A DNA stretch of 64,000 bases. Origin: an uncultured bacterium (lineage in GTDB: Bacteria; Bacillota; Clostridia; Oscillospirales; Acutalibacteraceae). How positions within the stretch are numbered: position 1 is the stretch's first letter; each line of letters opens with the position of its first letter. Under the pieces are notes generated by a model. That model searched no databases and was not told where the DNA came from. It saw only the letters and a list, made by a program, of their open reading frames with translations. A program made the translations under genes and the position numbers. Of the stretch, positions 25,670 through 33,520 are shown piece after piece. The stretch lies in assembly GCA_905215855.1 (NCBI GenBank), contig CAJMRT010000006.1:12832-76831 (forward strand). The letters are read 5' to 3'.

Positions 25670-26518
25670 ATGGAGAAAATGCCTGTTGTAGCGATTATGT
25701 ACGACTTTGACCGTACCCTTTGCACAAAGGATATGCAGGATTACAGCTTTATCCCACGGCTTAACATGACCGAGGAAGAGTTTTGGAAATACTCAAATGA
25801 ACTTGGTCAGCGTGAGCATATGGATTCGATTCTTGCGTATATGTATGCGATGGTGAGAATGTCCCGTGAAAAGAATATTCCGCTTTTGCGAAATGACCTT
25901 ATTGAAATGGGAAAGAATGTCGAATTTTTTGACGGTGTAAAGGATTGGTTCAAGAGAATTTCCGACTTTGGCAAAGAGTTTGGAATGCAGGTTGAACACT
26001 ATGTAATTTCTTCGGGTATGAAAGAAATTATTGAGGGAACAGAAATCAGCAAGTACTTCAAAAGCATTTTTGCGTGTGAGTTTCTTTATGATGAAAACGG
26101 TAATGCCGTATGGCCTAAAACCGATGTAAACTACACCAACAAAACGCAGTTCGTTTACAGAATCAACAAGGGTGTTCTTGATGTAGCAAATGATGTTGAC
26201 CTCAACCGTTCAATGCCTGAGGACAGCAAGCGAGTTCCGTTCTGCAATATGATTTACATAGGCGACGGTCTTTCCGATGTTCCGTGTATGAAAATGATGA
26301 AAGCCTACGGCGGATATTCAATTGCCGTTTATCAGCAAAAAGACAGTAAGGTTGAAGATTTGCTGATGAAAGACAGGGTTGATTTTATCTATCCTGCTGA
26401 CTATTCCGAAAGCACGGGTCTTGACCTGACAGTCAAAAATATCATAAGAAAAATGGCAGTCTGCGGTCTTCTCTACGATGAAAACCATGAGCAGAAAAAA
26501 GAAATTCTCGGAAGATAA
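25670..26518 (+). CDS. HAD-superfamily phosphoserine-phosphatase-like hydrolase
   Basis: A 282-aa haloacid-dehalogenase phosphatase. Motif I is DFDRTLCT (nucleophile Asp and second Asp at DxD). Motif II is VISSGM (Ser). Motif IV is IYIGDGLSDVP. The cap region carries FWKYSNELGQ. The architecture fits the PSP-like HAD group, but the substrate cannot be read. It follows the cyclophilin gene by nine bases with GGAGAAATT before ATG 25670, and so is cotranscribed. Confidence 0.85.
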   Translation: MEKMPVVAIMYDFDRTLCTKDMQDYSFIPRLNMTEEEFWKYSNELGQREHMDSILAYMYAMVRMSREKNIPLLRNDLIEMGKNVEFFDGVKDWFKRISDFGKEFGMQVEHYVISSGMKEIIEGTEISKYFKSIFACEFLYDENGNAVWPKTDVNYTNKTQFVYRINKGVLDVANDVDLNRSMPEDSKRVPFCNMIYIGDGLSDVPCMKMMKAYGGYSIAVYQQKDSKVEDLLMKDRVDFIYPADYSESTGLDLTVKNIIRKMAVCGLLYDENHEQKKEILGR

Positions 26519-26530
26519 TTTCGGTTGAAT

Positions 26531-26570
26531 AAAAAATGTCAGGTATCCGAAAGGTACTTGACATTTTTCT
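26531..26570 (+). terminator. terminator after the HAD gene
   Basis: AAAAATGTCA-GGTA and TAC-TTGACATTTTT form a stem around TCCGAAAGG, ending in T-rich sequence. Its 3' arm contains TTGACA, which doubles as the -35 box of the next promoter. Confidence 0.75.
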
Positions 26571-26586
26571 TTATGTCGTATAATAT
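26558..26586 (+). promoter_or_regulatory. promoter of the antisense RNA
   Basis: TTGACA (26558-26563) is followed by TATAAT after 15 bases (26579-26584) or TAATAT after 17 bases (26581-26586). It reads toward the convergent small toxin gene. Confidence 0.6.
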
Positions 26587-26591
26587 TATAG

Positions 26592-26684
26592 TAAAGGAGA
26601 TACTTGCGATAAGCGGGTTCTCCACTGTATTGGTTAGAAGCTAACCGCCGTTGGGAGAATTTTGGGCGGTTAGTTTCTTTTTTT
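26592..26684 (+). ncRNA. putative antitoxin RNA of a type I toxin-antitoxin pair
   Basis: A short transcript is predicted from the promoter at 26558-26586 to an intrinsic terminator, CTAACCGCC (26641-26649) with GGCGGTTAG (26665-26673) followed by a T-run. No open frame is present. It converges on the 28-codon hydrophobic gene at 26721-26807, whose mRNA would run into it. The arrangement resembles TxpA/RatA and BsrG/SR4, where the RNAs overlap at their 3' ends. Its AACCGCC could also pair with GGCGGTT in the toxin mRNA leader (plus-strand 26834-26840). The start point is estimated from the promoter. Confidence 0.6.
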
Positions 26685-26720
26685 ATTTAAGTGTACATAT
26701 TGCTATGTACTAAAAAGAAG

Positions 26721-26807
26721 TCATTTTTTGTTACCGAAAACTTGATAACAAAGAGCGATAACGCTGACGATTAAAGTGCCGAGTAAACATACATCGGAAA
26801 TTGTCAT
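26721..26807 (-). CDS. 28-aa hydrophobic peptide, probable type I toxin (holin-like/TxpA type)
   Basis: ATG 26807 follows AGGAGGTGATAACC. The peptide starts MTISDVCLLGTLIVSVIA, continues with LCYQVF and ends GNKK, giving one membrane helix with a short charged tail. This is the form of Fst/TxpA/holin-like type I toxins, which act on the inner membrane. It has its own consensus promoter (26869-26897). Its ribosome site is locked in a hairpin (26817-26832), and an antisense RNA converges on it. All three are hallmarks of type I systems. It is too short for ordinary gene finders. Toxicity is inferred. Confidence 0.7.
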   Translation of the reverse strand: MTISDVCLLGTLIVSVIALCYQVFGNKK

Positions 26808-26816
26808 GGTTATCAC

Positions 26817-26832
26817 CTCCTCTTGTGAGGAG
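26817..26832 (-). promoter_or_regulatory. hairpin occluding the toxin ribosome site
   Basis: On the minus strand CTCCTC-ACAA-GAGGAG forms a 6-bp stem with a 4-base loop. Its 3' arm is part of the AGGAGGTGA ribosome site, keeping translation of the small hydrophobic peptide low. Confidence 0.65.
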
Positions 26833-26868
26833 AAACCGCCTACCGTTTAATGCAGGTATCACGGTCTT

Positions 26869-26897
26869 ATTCTAACAGTTTAATTCTTATTTGTCAA
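26869..26897 (-). promoter_or_regulatory. promoter of the small toxin gene
   Basis: On the minus strand TTGACA (26897-26892), a 17-base spacer and TAGAAT (26874-26869). Transcription would begin near 26862, giving a leader of about 55 bases. Confidence 0.8.
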
Positions 26898-26911
26898 TTT
26901 ATTTTTTTAGG

Positions 26912-26940
26912 CGGCAGTTCTTTACGGACTGCCGTTTTTT
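26912..26940 (+). terminator. plus-strand terminator beyond the toxin gene
   Basis: CGGCAGTTC (26912-26920) pairs with GGACTGCCG (26926-26934), including one G-U pair, followed by six T. No plus-strand gene lies before it, so it would end antisense transcripts that read through the first terminator and cover the whole toxin gene. Confidence 0.7.
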
Positions 26941-27009
26941 GCATATATTCTGCATAACCTAAAAACATATTTTCACATCTGAGGTTCGTCTGTATTTTAC
27001 GAAAAAGAC

Positions 27010-27038
27010 TTGCAATAAAAAAACAAATCAAATATAAT
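27010..27038 (+). promoter_or_regulatory. promoter for the MoxR-DUF58-transglutaminase operon
   Basis: TTGCAA (27010-27015), a 17-base spacer and TATAAT (27033-27038), about 75 bases before the first start codon. Confidence 0.7.
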
Positions 27039-27114
27039 TTAAACAGAGAGCGTTGCTCAGACTCAATTATTGTATAAAAAATATAACAACAATTTTAACA
27101 CAAAGGAACAAATA

Positions 27115-28041
27115 ATGAATAAATTTCAACTTATAACCAATGAGGTAAAAAAGGTAATAAACGGTAAAGACAGGGCGGTTGTCACCACTCTGCTTGCGTT
27201 GCTCACAGGAGGAAACATTCTTATTGAGGATATTCCGGGTGTGGGAAAAACAACAATGGCGGTTGCGTTTTCAAAGGCGCTCGATCTTGAATACGGCAGA
27301 GTACAGTTCACTCCCGACACTTTACCGTCAGATATCACGGGCTTTGCGGTCTATAACAAGGATACAGGAAAATTCACTTTCAACAAAGGCGCTGTGTTCT
27401 GCAATCTTTTTCTTGCAGACGAGTTAAACAGAACTTCAAGCAGGACTCAGGCAGCTTTGCTTGAGGCAATGGAAGAACGGCAGGTTACTGTTGAAGGCAG
27501 CACTTTCAAGCTTGAAAAGCCTTTTTCTGTTATTGCAACGCAAAACCCGACAGGAGCGTCTGGAACACAGCTTTTGCCTGATTCACAGGTTGACCGATTC
27601 ACGGTAAGGCTTTCAATGGGATATCCCGACAGCAACGCCGAATGTAAAATGCTGCTTAACAGAAGCGGTAAAAATCCCCTTGACTCCGTAAACTGCATTG
27701 TGTCCAAGAATGAATTTTTTGAAATGCAGTCGGAGGTTCAGAATGTTTTTGTCAGCGACGATATGGCAGGATATATTGTGTCACTCATTTCGGCAACAAG
27801 AAAGCATCCGCTGATTTCGAGAGGTGCAAGCCCCAGAGCAACTCTGTCGCTCAGCGATATGGCAAAGGCTGTTGCATTTGCCGAGGGCAGAGATTACATT
27901 GTGCCGAGAGATGTTCAGAATATTTTTGTCTGCACCGTAAATCACAGGATAATTCTCAATGCAAAAGCCTCTGCATCAAAAAAGAACGGCGAAGAAATTC
28001 TGCACGAAATTCTCAGAAAAACTCCAAAGCCGAGGACTTGA
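27115..28041 (+). CDS. MoxR-family AAA+ ATPase
   Basis: A 308-aa chaperone-like ATPase. It has Walker A (PGVGKTTMA, about residue 42) and Walker B with sensor (FLADELNRTSSRTQAALLEAMEE). The family QNPTGASGTQ and LPDSQVDRF segments and a C-terminal lid are present. MoxR ATPases with DUF58 and transglutaminase partners are thought to act in assembly or stress response at the membrane. ATG 27115 follows AAAGGAACAAATA; a longer frame from 27070 has no ribosome site. Confidence 0.93.
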   Translation: MNKFQLITNEVKKVINGKDRAVVTTLLALLTGGNILIEDIPGVGKTTMAVAFSKALDLEYGRVQFTPDTLPSDITGFAVYNKDTGKFTFNKGAVFCNLFLADELNRTSSRTQAALLEAMEERQVTVEGSTFKLEKPFSVIATQNPTGASGTQLLPDSQVDRFTVRLSMGYPDSNAECKMLLNRSGKNPLDSVNCIVSKNEFFEMQSEVQNVFVSDDMAGYIVSLISATRKHPLISRGASPRATLSLSDMAKAVAFAEGRDYIVPRDVQNIFVCTVNHRIILNAKASASKKNGEEILHEILRKTPKPRT

Positions 28042-28043
28042 AA

Positions 28044-29006
28044 ATGATAAGGAACATAATAATTTATCTTTGTCTGCTGACAGGAACATTTTTGTTCAGC
28101 ATTTTTTATTATGCTTGGTTTTCGTGGTTCTTGTTTCTGACGGTCGTTTCAATTCCGATAATCTCGCTTTTGCTGAGTCTGCCCTTTATGATACGGAGTG
28201 CTTGTTCGGGCATTGAAATTTTTGCAAAAAACAATGTTTATGTGAAAGACGATTTTTACATTGCAATATCAGGCAAGAAGAAGAAACCGCTCTTCTGCCC
28301 TATGCTCACGCTGAACATAAAATCCACCAACCTTACAGCAAATCTTCGTGAAAACATAAAAATCAGATTTTCGGGTACATTTACAAAGCCGTTAATCAGA
28401 CAATGCAACAGTCTTACACAGCATTGCGGTCAGCTTGACATTGTATGCAAAAACGGTAAAGTTTACGATATGCTCGGTATATTTTTTATTCCGATTAGAA
28501 TAAAAAAGCACAGCTTTGTTCGTGTTCTTCCAAAGTCGCAAAAGCCGGAAATCATCCCCGACATCAGTAATTTCACGGTTACGGGATACAAGCCTAAGCC
28601 TGTGGGCAACAACGAAATTTATGAGCTTCGTGAATACCGTCACGGCGACAGTCTGCGCAATGTTCATTGGAAGCTTTCGTCAAAAAGTGACGATTTGATT
28701 GTGAAAGAACCGAATGTTCCGATAATCAAGAACTGTCTTATAATGCCTTTTTTCGGAGATAATGCAGACGAAAATGATGTTGTTTTTGCAAAGCTGATGT
28801 ATGTCTGCCGATATATGATTAAAAGCATAGGCATTTGCTTTGCATGCGACAGGAACGGCAATCCTTTCGAGATAAGATGCGAAAGCGATATATTAAACTA
28901 TTTTTCCGCACTCTATCTAAACACGGAAAGCAACTTTGTTGCCGACACAAATGATTTTCAGCATTACAGTATATTTGCCGATCGTGAGGAGGTTGACTTG
29001 TTGTGA
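28044..29006 (+). CDS. DUF58-domain membrane-anchored protein
   Basis: A 320-aa protein with two N-terminal membrane helices (about residues 5-55) and a beta-rich middle. The DUF58 signature is YELREYRHGDSLRNVHWKLS followed by DLIVKEP near residues 190-225. DUF58 proteins are always found with MoxR ATPases. The downstream half resembles a vWA-like fold in family descriptions. ATG 28044 lies two bases past the moxR stop with GAGGA upstream; a TTG at 28038 is too close to it. Confidence 0.87.
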   Translation: MIRNIIIYLCLLTGTFLFSIFYYAWFSWFLFLTVVSIPIISLLLSLPFMIRSACSGIEIFAKNNVYVKDDFYIAISGKKKKPLFCPMLTLNIKSTNLTANLRENIKIRFSGTFTKPLIRQCNSLTQHCGQLDIVCKNGKVYDMLGIFFIPIRIKKHSFVRVLPKSQKPEIIPDISNFTVTGYKPKPVGNNEIYELREYRHGDSLRNVHWKLSSKSDDLIVKEPNVPIIKNCLIMPFFGDNADENDVVFAKLMYVCRYMIKSIGICFACDRNGNPFEIRCESDILNYFSALYLNTESNFVADTNDFQHYSIFADREEVDLL

Positions 29007-31147
29007 AAAACAAAACAAGCTTTACGATTGACATTCTTCTCTGCGTAACATTGATTTCAAGCCTGTTTTACTGTCTTGTCACCTCTTTTGATATAAAAAC
29101 AGAATGGTACATCATAGTAGTTCCCACGGCAATTTTCTGCACAATTTACGGATTGCTTGCCTCGCTTGTGAAAAAGTCGGGTGTGCTGTTTATCAGCGTG
29201 GCAATCACTATGATTGTGTTCGTATTCACTCTGCTGTTTTCACTTGAAAGCATACTTGAGCAATTGAGTTATGTTATTACTCAGATTTTAAAACCGCTTT
29301 CGCAGTATCTTCCCGTACAGAACAAAATCATTTTGGGAGATACCCTCGGCACAAGTGCAACAGGACTTTTTGTGTTCATTTCGGCAATACTGAGTGCTGT
29401 TTTTACAATCAGCCTGATACGACACAAGCGTATTTTGATTCCGTCATTGCTGTCAATGGTACTGCTTGTCCCCTGCTTCATTCTTGTAAACACTCTGCCG
29501 TCACTTGTTTGTCTTTTTATTGCAATTGCAAGTCTTATTGTCTTGTACATTTCAAAGAACACACGCAAATTCAGACCGTCACAGGGCGGTGTGATTACGG
29601 CAATTTCATTCGGAATAATGCTTGTTGTGATGACAATTCTGCTTGCGTTCAATCCGATTGAAAAATATGAGCGGTTTGACTGGCAGGAAAACCTTTTGCA
29701 GAGCATTGAAAACAGCTTTAATATTGATGACGGACGAAAAACTTCAACAGAAAAAAACCTTAATGAAATCAAAGGTTCACTTGAAGAAAAAGAAAATATC
29801 AACGATATTTCTCCGCTTACGCAGACGCATACACCTGTTATGACGGTCACTTCGGCAGTTGGCGGTAATATTTATCTCAAAGGCACAGCATATGCCGACT
29901 ACAGGGACAACACCTGGAGTATCATTTCCGACAATGATGTTGCAAGATATCCGCAGGATTTCGTACCGTTTACGGCAACAATCGGGAACAACGCTTTAAC
30001 CGATACAAGGGTTCATATGCTGAATGAAAGTAAGATTGCCTATGTTCCCTACTTTTTGGAAAGTTTACCCGACAATCTCAATTCAGTTGCCGATGTGTGT
30101 GTAAAAAACGATACGGATAAAAACGAATTTAATTATTCGCACTATCCGTTTTATGCCGAAAACACATATAGATACAATAATTCTGACGATGCGGAAGATT
30201 ACAAAACCTTTGTGTATGACACCTATCTTGAAATTCCGAGAACAACACAAATTGAGTTGCGTAGAATTGCAGAGCAAGAGGGTTTTCTCGACTCAGAGCT
30301 TACCGCTTCCGAAAAGATTGAAATGGTAAAGAACTATATTTCAAGCAGTAAAACCTATTCGTTAAAAACTCCGAAAATGCCGTCAGGCAAAGATTTTGCA
30401 ACTTGGTTTCTCAACGAGAGCGACACGGGATATTGTGTCCATTTTGCCACGGCCGGCACGCTTATGCTGAGGACACTCGGGATTCCGGCACGATATGTTA
30501 CAGGCTACTATGCAACCGCATACGCAAATCAGACCGTGACCGTAACAACCGACAACGCTCACGCATGGGTTGAGTATTACAGCGATACGGCGGGTTGGAT
30601 TCCGCTTGAATGTACACCGTCATCGTTTCAGCCGGCAAGGTATGTCGGCTCTCAAAGAGCAAGCGTCGGCAGTACTGACACAACTCAGTCAACAACCGTT
30701 GAACCGACAACAGCTCCGACTGCCCCGACAAACGGCACGGTTTCTAACAGCACAAAGCCGAAAAATGACAGTAAATCTTCATTTGAATTTAACGGATTTA
30801 CAATCGCTATGATGTCATTGGAAATTGTTGCCCTTGCTTTAATCGCAATTTTCTCAAGAAGAATTATCATTATCAAAAAGAGAAAACAAAGATTTGAAAC
30901 AGGAAGAAACAATAAAAGGGCAATCTGCATTTATAAAGAACTTAAAAATCTAACGAAAATTTCACATATTCTGATTACAGATGAAGTGAAATCCGTGTAC
31001 GAAAAGGCGAGATTCAGCAATCACACAATAAGCGGTGATGAACTGAAAATTATTGAAAAGGCTTATTATAATTCTGTTGCAGAATTTTACAATAATCTCC
31101 CTCGCATCAAAAAGCCGTATTACAAGTTTATAAAGACTATAAAATAA
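29003..31147 (+). CDS. membrane protein with extracytoplasmic transglutaminase-like domain
   Basis: A 714-aa protein. N-terminal helices (about residues 10-225, six or seven segments) are followed by a large extracytoplasmic region. The transglutaminase-like core covers about residues 430-540, with the catalytic Cys in DTGYCVHFATAGTLMLR, His in AHAWVEYY and Asp-equivalent in GWIPLECTP. A Thr/Pro linker precedes a last helix (about 595-620) and a cytoplasmic tail of about 95 residues. This is the third partner of MoxR-DUF58 operons. The start is GTG 29003, overlapping the DUF58 stop, with GAGGAGG upstream. The substrate is unknown; a peptidoglycan or surface-protein role is inference. Confidence 0.9.
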   Translation: MKNKTSFTIDILLCVTLISSLFYCLVTSFDIKTEWYIIVVPTAIFCTIYGLLASLVKKSGVLFISVAITMIVFVFTLLFSLESILEQLSYVITQILKPLSQYLPVQNKIILGDTLGTSATGLFVFISAILSAVFTISLIRHKRILIPSLLSMVLLVPCFILVNTLPSLVCLFIAIASLIVLYISKNTRKFRPSQGGVITAISFGIMLVVMTILLAFNPIEKYERFDWQENLLQSIENSFNIDDGRKTSTEKNLNEIKGSLEEKENINDISPLTQTHTPVMTVTSAVGGNIYLKGTAYADYRDNTWSIISDNDVARYPQDFVPFTATIGNNALTDTRVHMLNESKIAYVPYFLESLPDNLNSVADVCVKNDTDKNEFNYSHYPFYAENTYRYNNSDDAEDYKTFVYDTYLEIPRTTQIELRRIAEQEGFLDSELTASEKIEMVKNYISSSKTYSLKTPKMPSGKDFATWFLNESDTGYCVHFATAGTLMLRTLGIPARYVTGYYATAYANQTVTVTTDNAHAWVEYYSDTAGWIPLECTPSSFQPARYVGSQRASVGSTDTTQSTTVEPTTAPTAPTNGTVSNSTKPKNDSKSSFEFNGFTIAMMSLEIVALALIAIFSRRIIIIKKRKQRFETGRNNKRAICIYKELKNLTKISHILITDEVKSVYEKARFSNHTISGDELKIIEKAYYNSVAEFYNNLPRIKKPYYKFIKTIK

Positions 31148-31152
31148 GAAAT

Positions 31153-31179
31153 GCTCCCGTACAATACGGGAGCGTTTTT
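31153..31179 (+). terminator. terminator after the transglutaminase gene
   Basis: GCTCCCGTA (31153-31161) pairs with TACGGGAGC (31165-31173), followed by GTTTTT. Confidence 0.88.
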
Positions 31180-31188
31180 ACACAACAA

Positions 31189-31217
31189 AAGGCTCTTGAA
31201 ATCAACTCAAGAGCCTT
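31189..31217 (-). terminator. terminator for the convergent small membrane protein gene
   Basis: AAGGCTCTTGA (31189-31199) pairs with TCAAGAGCCTT (31207-31217). On the minus strand it is followed by TTGTTGTG, and it lies 15 bases beyond the stop at 31233. Confidence 0.7.
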
Positions 31218-31232
31218 AAAATTTGCTTTACA

Positions 31233-31415
31233 TTATTTAAAAAGATTCTTTTTGTCATAATAATCTTTATCGACAAACTCGTCCTTTTCGTCAAGATTGC
31301 TGTCACTGCTCTTGAAAAGTCCCGAGCCAAAACGATAATCGTGATTTGCCATTCTGCGAATTCCGTAAGCAAGAATTGCAACACACACCAAAATCCAGAA
31401 AACTAACCCAAACAT
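31233..31415 (-). CDS. small single-helix membrane protein
   Basis: A 60-aa protein with one N-terminal membrane helix (MFGLVFWILVCVAILAYGI) and a charged, Asp/Lys-rich tail ending DYYDKKNLFK. ATG 31415 follows GAGAGGTGTTGTTT. No family is recognised. It stands alone, convergent to the MoxR operon. The clear ribosome site and its own terminator support it being real. Confidence 0.65.
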   Translation of the reverse strand: MFGLVFWILVCVAILAYGIRRMANHDYRFGSGLFKSSDSNLDEKDEFVDKDYYDKKNLFK

Positions 31416-31499
31416 AAACAACACCTCTCAAAAGCAATACAATGTTAATCTTTTTGTTTAGCTGATTATATCATAGTAACAAATTACTGTCAACAGCAA

Positions 31500-31530
31500 T
31501 TTTGTAAGTCGGACGGCAAATTTTGCAACT
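31500..31530 (+). promoter_or_regulatory. probable LytTR-binding direct repeat upstream of the regulator
   Basis: TTTGTAAGT (31501) and TTTGCAACTT (31522) start exactly 21 bases apart, two helical turns. This fits a LytTR dimer bound on one DNA face. The same spacing recurs at 32512-32540 ahead of the ABC transporter. Confidence 0.6.
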
Positions 31531-31595
31531 TGGTCGGCGGTACTGTTAATTTTCTTTTTGATATGGTAAAATGGTTGATGAACGGAGGGAATGCG

Positions 31596-32036
31596 ATGTT
31601 TAATGTTACAATCCGTCAGGTTGGGATTGAGGAACGGGAAGAAATTATAATTTGCTGTCATGAAATCAGCGAAGAGGTTATGTCGCTTGCAAACAGTATC
31701 AGAGGGCAGAAAAGTTTTCTTCTTGCATCAAAAGACGGTGAGATGTTCAAGCTTGACACAAAGGAAATTTTCTACATAGAATCGGTTGACAACAAGACCT
31801 TTATATACTGCAAAAACAATGTTTATGAAACCAAACAAAAGCTGTATGAGCTTGAGGAAATTTTAAAAGGAACAAAATTTTTCAGATGTTCAAAGTCGAT
31901 GATACTGAATATCGGTAAAATCCGTTCCGTGTCACCGTCTGTCAACAGCCGTTTTGAGGCAAAGCTTGTAAACGGTGAAACGGCAATTATTTCAAGGCAG
32001 TATGTGCCGACCTTGAAGAAAAAGCTTGGAATGTGA
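31596..32036 (+). CDS. LytTR DNA-binding transcriptional regulator
   Basis: A 146-aa regulator. The C-terminal LytTR domain covers about residues 45-143, with the FYIESVDNKTFIYC, FFRCSKSMILNIGKI and AIISRQYVPTLKKKL signatures. The N-terminus is a short non-receiver domain with no phosphoacceptor. Stand-alone LytTR proteins are usually encoded with a DUF3021 membrane partner, as here, and typically control a neighbouring ABC transporter. ATG 31596 follows CGGAGGGAATGCG. The longer frame from 31530 is rejected. Confidence 0.9.
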   Translation: MFNVTIRQVGIEEREEIIICCHEISEEVMSLANSIRGQKSFLLASKDGEMFKLDTKEIFYIESVDNKTFIYCKNNVYETKQKLYELEEILKGTKFFRCSKSMILNIGKIRSVSPSVNSRFEAKLVNGETAIISRQYVPTLKKKLGM

Positions 32037-32045
32037 GGTATTGTT

Positions 32046-32492
32046 ATGAATGATTCTTTAAAAGAAATTATAAAGGAAGTCATAAAGGACTTTTTCATAA
32101 TCACGGTTGCAATGCTTTTTGTTGTAAGCCTTGCAAATTCAATTGCGTTAATCGAATACTATCCCCCCTATTTTCCGTGGGTTGTAATGGGAACAGGTGC
32201 GGTAACTTCAATTCCGACTCTGCTTTTTTACTTTAAAGAAGAACCCACCAAACTGCAGGCTCGCATACGAATTGTCATTCATTTCTGCCTTATTCAGGCA
32301 ATTGTTATGACCGAGGGATTTTTGCTTGGTTGGTACAAGAATTTTCCTATGGCGCTTTTGGTTTTTGCAATGTTCACCGCCGTGTATCTGCTGACATTCC
32401 TTTTCAGCTACATTACACGGACAAACACGGCAAAATCTATTAATGAATCACTCAAAAAATTTAACGCTGACGAGGATTATCAGGACGAATAA
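32046..32492 (+). CDS. DUF3021 membrane protein, probable LytTR inhibitor partner
   Basis: A 148-aa protein with four membrane helices (about residues 17-37, 45-65, 75-97, 102-122) and a charged C-terminus. DUF3021 proteins pair with LytTR regulators and are thought to hold them inactive at the membrane in a transcriptional inhibitor-type arrangement. The start is ATG 32046, nine bases after the lytTR stop, with GTGAGGTATTGTT upstream. Confidence 0.85.
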   Translation: MNDSLKEIIKEVIKDFFIITVAMLFVVSLANSIALIEYYPPYFPWVVMGTGAVTSIPTLLFYFKEEPTKLQARIRIVIHFCLIQAIVMTEGFLLGWYKNFPMALLVFAMFTAVYLLTFLFSYITRTNTAKSINESLKKFNADEDYQDE

Positions 32493-32510
32493 CTGCATTT
32501 TGACATACAA

Positions 32511-32541
32511 AATTGCAACTTACTCCCCTCTTTTTGCAACA
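32511..32541 (+). promoter_or_regulatory. probable LytTR-binding direct repeat upstream of the ABC transporter
   Basis: ATTGCAACTT (32512) and TTTGCAACAC (32533) start 21 bases apart, matching the pair at 31501/31522. A further ATTGCAAG lies at 32566. The transporter has no strong -35 box, as expected of an activated promoter. Its start codon is at 32608, behind GGAGGGG. Confidence 0.62.
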
Positions 32542-32607
32542 CAGCTAAAATTGCTTTTCTTTTGAATTGCAAGGTGCTACTATGTTGACAGAAGGAGGGG
32601 ATTTTTA

Positions 32608-33519
32608 ATGAGTAACATAATCGAAGTTAAAAATCTTGTAAAGAATTATAAAGATGTTCACGCAGTAAATGATATATCATTCACGGTTGAAGAAGGTTCG
32701 TTTTTCGCATTTCTCGGAATTAACGGTGCAGGCAAATCAACCACAATCAACATTCTTTGTACGGTGCTTGAAAAAACATCGGGCAATGTTAAAATAGGCG
32801 GATATGACCTTGACAAAGAAAAGAACAAAATCAAGGAGCTTATCGGAATTGTTTTTCAGGGTTCTGTACTTGACAAACAGCTTACCGTTAAAGAAAATCT
32901 TGAATCGAGAGCGTCATATTACGGACTCAACAAAAAAGAAATCGCCAAAAGAATTGAGAGCCTTACACAAACCTTTGACCTTTCGGAAATTCTCAAAAGA
33001 AAATACGGCACATTGAGCGGTGGCCAGCGCAGACGGGTTGACATTGCAAGGGCGCTTATTAACCGACCGAAGCTCCTGTTTCTTGACGAACCGACAACGG
33101 GACTTGACCCGAAAACAAGGCTGCAGGTGTGGGAAATCATCCACAATCTCCGCAAAGAAACAGGACTTACGGTATTCCTCACAACCCACTATATGGAAGA
33201 AACAGTTGACTGCGACAATGTGGTAATTATTGATTCGGGCAAAATTGTTGCCAACGATTCTCCGCACAATCTCAAAAAAGATTATTCGTCAAACAGCCTT
33301 GTTTGGTACACGGAAGAAAATTCTGAAAACGATAATCTTCTCAAGGCCGATAATCTTGATTTTGAAAGAGTCGGAGATGCGTATAAAATCAAAATCAAAA
33401 ACAGCAGACAGGCTCTTGAAATCACAAACAAACATACTGAAATTGTCGATTTTGAGATTATCAAAGGCAATATGGACGATGTGTTTCTGACCGTAACGGG
33501 TAAAAGGCTGGGTGACTGA
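32608..33519 (+). CDS. ABC-2 transporter ATP-binding protein
   Basis: A 303-aa ATPase of the drug/bacteriocin-resistance (DrrA/CcmA-like) group. It has Walker A (GINGAGKST), signature (LSGGQRRRVDIARAL), Walker B (LLFLDEPTTGLDP) and H-loop (TTHYMEE). The C-terminal extension (about residues 225-303) is typical of the group and ends DVFLTVTG. ATG 32608 follows GGAGGGGATTTTTA. It is probably regulated by the LytTR/DUF3021 pair upstream. The exported substrate is unknown. Confidence 0.92.
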   Translation: MSNIIEVKNLVKNYKDVHAVNDISFTVEEGSFFAFLGINGAGKSTTINILCTVLEKTSGNVKIGGYDLDKEKNKIKELIGIVFQGSVLDKQLTVKENLESRASYYGLNKKEIAKRIESLTQTFDLSEILKRKYGTLSGGQRRRVDIARALINRPKLLFLDEPTTGLDPKTRLQVWEIIHNLRKETGLTVFLTTHYMEETVDCDNVVIIDSGKIVANDSPHNLKKDYSSNSLVWYTEENSENDNLLKADNLDFERVGDAYKIKIKNSRQALEITNKHTEIVDFEIIKGNMDDVFLTVTGKRLGD

Positions 33520-33520
33520 T

